A stretch of 8,062 bases of DNA, taken from positions 1-8,062 of the forward strand of contig CALEQS010000010.1 of the NCBI GenBank assembly GCA_937907975.1. Reading direction: 5' to 3'. Source of the DNA: an uncultured Clostridia bacterium. Lineage in GTDB: Bacteria; Bacillota; Clostridia; Oscillospirales; Oscillospiraceae. The notes under the pieces were generated by a model. The model was given only the letters and a program-made list of their open reading frames with translations. It searched no databases and had not been told where the DNA came from. Below are positions 6,982-8,062 of the stretch, piece by piece (position 1 is the stretch's first letter; the number at the start of each line of letters is the position of its first letter). A program made the position numbers and the translations under genes.

Positions 6982-7574
6982 ACGGGAAAAAACTGCTTGT
7001 CCTGCTGGCGGCCGGGTTTTCCCGTCGTTTCGGGCCGGAAAATAAACTGCTCTATGAGCTGGACGGCCTGCCTCTCTACTGCCACACGCTGGATAAGCTG
7101 GCGGCACTGCGGGATGAGGAGACCGACGTGCTGGTCATGACCAACACACCGGAGATCCAGACTTACTGTACGGAAAACGGCATTTGCTGGGGTCCCAGTC
7201 CTGAGGCGGCCGAGGGCATCGCCGCCACCATCCGGGCGGCAGCGGCGCGGGCAGAAGAGGAACAGGCGTGTGCGTGTGTATTTTTTGTGGCCGATCAGCC
7301 TAAACTGAAGCTGTCCACCATGCGGGGGTTCCTGCACTTCTGCGCAGAGCAGGATGCGGTGCTGGCCTGCGTGAAGGCCCAAGCGGGCCGGGGAAACCCG
7401 GTCTGGTTTGGAAAGCAATATTTCGATGCGCTTTCCGCCCTCCGCGGGGACGTCGGCGGGCGGTCGATTCTGGCACAACACTCAAAAGAAGTGCTCTTTT
7501 ATCCGGCAGAACAGGCAGAATTGACAGACATTGACACACCCCCTTGCAAGTCGCAAAACAATCCATTAAAATAA
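6978..7574 (+). CDS. mocA: MocA-type molybdenum cofactor cytidylyltransferase
   Basis: A 198-residue nucleotidyltransferase of the MobA/MocA fold that would join CMP to molybdopterin, giving the cytosine dinucleotide cofactor used by many xanthine dehydrogenase-family enzymes. The N-terminus has LAAG (10-13), RRFG (16-19) and NKLL (22-25). LAAG with K-L-L favours the CTP-type MocA over the LAGG...DKGL of GTP-using MobA. Further on are ADQP (105-108, metal-binding), GRGNPVWF (137-144), GDVGGRSIL (157-165) and DIDTP (184-188). The last ten residues, after DIDTPP, are unlike the usual ED-rich helix and end in an AT-rich stretch. The GTG start overlaps the large-subunit stop by 4 nt without a strong ribosome site, so translation is probably coupled. 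It looks like the last gene of the operon. Confidence 0.88.
   Translation: MNGKKLLVLLAAGFSRRFGPENKLLYELDGLPLYCHTLDKLAALRDEETDVLVMTNTPEIQTYCTENGICWGPSPEAAEGIAATIRAAAARAEEEQACACVFFVADQPKLKLSTMRGFLHFCAEQDAVLACVKAQAGRGNPVWFGKQYFDALSALRGDVGGRSILAQHSKEVLFYPAEQAELTDIDTPPCKSQNNPLK
7544..7572 (+). promoter_or_regulatory. Candidate sigma-70-type promoter for the CoA-transferase gene
   Basis: TTGCAA at 7544-7549 (4 of 6 to the -35 consensus) and TAAAAT at 7567-7572 (5 of 6 to the -10) are separated by exactly 17 nt, overlapping the end of mocA. Transcription would begin near 7579, leaving a leader of about 45 nt before the ATG at 7624. An inverted repeat TTGC-5 nt-GCAA (7544-7556) spans the -35 box and could be an operator. 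The match is by eye only. Confidence 0.4.
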
Positions 7575-7623
7575 TTGTGTTATGTATAAAGGTTTATGAT
7601 TTAATAGAACGGAGTGAGAATAA
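7575..7623 (+). other. AT-rich intergenic leader between mocA and the CoA-transferase gene
   Basis: This 49-nt gap is the only strongly AT-rich part of the window. It contains a short inverted repeat, ATAAA-GG-TTTAT (7586-7597), a -10-like TATGAT (7595-7600) without a well-spaced -35, and the downstream gene's ribosome site, GGAG at 7611-7614. I see no GC-rich hairpin followed by a T run, so how the upstream operon ends is not visible. Confidence 0.6.
7611..7614 (+). promoter_or_regulatory. Ribosome binding site for the CoA-transferase gene
   Basis: GGAG followed by TGAG lies 9 nt before the ATG at 7624. It supports that ATG as the start of the last gene. Confidence 0.75.
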
Positions 7624-8062
7624 ATGACTTTTGCAGAAAAGAAAGCTCTTTATGAATCCAAATTTATCAGCCTGGACGAAGCCCTCGGCATGATCCATTC
7701 CGGTGACACCATCGCACAGGCTGCTTACGGCAACGAGCCTCTGGCGATGCTGCGCAACCTGCACACCATCGCCGACCGCGGCGTGCAGGATGTGTGCGTC
7801 TGGATGGGCTCTCCTCAGGAGGAGTATCCCTTCATCGCCGACCCTGAGCACAAGCTGGATGGCGTCATCAGCGTGAACTCCATCTTCTATGGCCCCGCGC
7901 TGCGCAAGCAGGTGGCCGCCGGTTCCACCCGCATCAATTTCTGCCCCACCAACCTGCACTCCATGAGCCAGGTCATGATGGAGACCCGCAAGCCCAACAT
8001 CTTCTGGGCGGCCGTCACCCCCATGGACCGCTATGGCTATGTCGCCGTGTCCTGCACCCAGC
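7624..8062 (+). CDS. Acetyl-CoA hydrolase/CoA-transferase family protein, 3' truncated
   Basis: The frame is open from the ATG at 7624 to the window edge, giving 146 N-terminal residues. The start (KFISLDEALGMIHSGDTIAQ, residues 13-32) and later VTPMDRYGY match the N-terminal domain of the acetyl-CoA hydrolase/transferase family, which includes 4-hydroxybutyrate CoA-transferase, butyryl-CoA:acetate CoA-transferase and succinyl-CoA:acetate CoA-transferase. These enzymes swap CoA between short-chain acids in fermentation. The catalytic Glu lies further downstream than the window reaches, so the substrate cannot be assigned. The early codons use more GCT, CCT, GGT and TCT than the molybdenum genes, a pattern common in strongly expressed genes. 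With its own leader and candidate promoter, it is probably a separate transcription unit. Confidence 0.85.
   Translation, partial: MTFAEKKALYESKFISLDEALGMIHSGDTIAQAAYGNEPLAMLRNLHTIADRGVQDVCVWMGSPQEEYPFIADPEHKLDGVISVNSIFYGPALRKQVAAGSTRINFCPTNLHSMSQVMMETRKPNIFWAAVTPMDRYGYVAVSCTQ

Noticed and set aside
4819..7107. A 762-codon open frame on the minus strand opposite the Mo subunit and the start of mocA
   Set aside because: It mirrors a GC-rich gene with GC-biased third positions. Its translation is His/Gly/Arg-rich with no recognisable motif, while the plus strand carries full Mo-hydroxylase motifs.
7484..7500. AAAAGA-5 nt-TCTTTT inverted repeat as a terminator
   Set aside because: It has a short, mostly A/T stem, lies inside mocA and lacks a GC-rich hairpin followed by a T tract.
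7521..7536. Two TTGACA boxes, perfect -35 consensus, at 7521 and 7531
   Set aside because: They encode the LTDIDTP motif of MocA, and neither has a good -10 element at 16-18 nt.

Overview
The window is GC-rich, with G or C at most third codon positions. Genes are packed head to tail on the + strand, with frequent GTG/TTG starts and strong GGAGG-type ribosome binding sites. Together with the gene families present, this points to an anaerobic, high-GC member of the Clostridia, in the style of gut Oscillospiraceae. The lineage is an inference; there is no rRNA or other marker gene to confirm it.

Positions 1-7574 read as one polycistronic unit whose 5' end lies outside the window. It splits into two modules. 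The first (1-3438) is a maturation module: a 5'-truncated class V aminotransferase of the cysteine desulfurase-like EF2568 type, a DUF3343 putative Se/S carrier, the P-loop protein YqeC, YqeB, and an XdhC-family Mo-cofactor maturation protein. The second (3477-7574) encodes the enzyme: an FAD subunit, a 2x[2Fe-2S] subunit and a large molybdopterin subunit, followed by a MocA-type molybdopterin cytidylyltransferase. Nearly all junctions are 4-11 nt overlaps or very short gaps, which suggests translational coupling. EF2568-like protein, DUF3343, YqeC and YqeB together are the known signature of selenium-dependent molybdenum hydroxylases, where selenium is a labile non-selenocysteine part of the Mo site. 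In the inferred division of labour, the aminotransferase-like protein and DUF3343 mobilise and carry S/Se, YqeC and YqeB act in making or inserting the Se-modified cofactor, MocA makes the cytosine dinucleotide form, XdhC sulfurates/selenates and inserts it, and the three structural subunits carry electrons from the Mo site through Fe-S to FAD.

The substrate is not settled. The Mo subunit has the common catalytic features (GGGFG, AFRGFG, terminal GE), but the position of the xanthine-binding Glu of xanthine oxidase is Gln, and no Arg is found at the other xanthine-contact position. It may therefore not be an ordinary xanthine dehydrogenase.

After an AT-rich gap (7575-7623) with a plausible promoter, a separate gene starts at 7624 and runs off the window. 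It is the N-terminal part of an acetyl-CoA hydrolase/CoA-transferase family protein, probably of short-chain fatty acid metabolism, with a different codon style. No tRNA, rRNA, CRISPR, insertion sequence or convincing terminator was seen.
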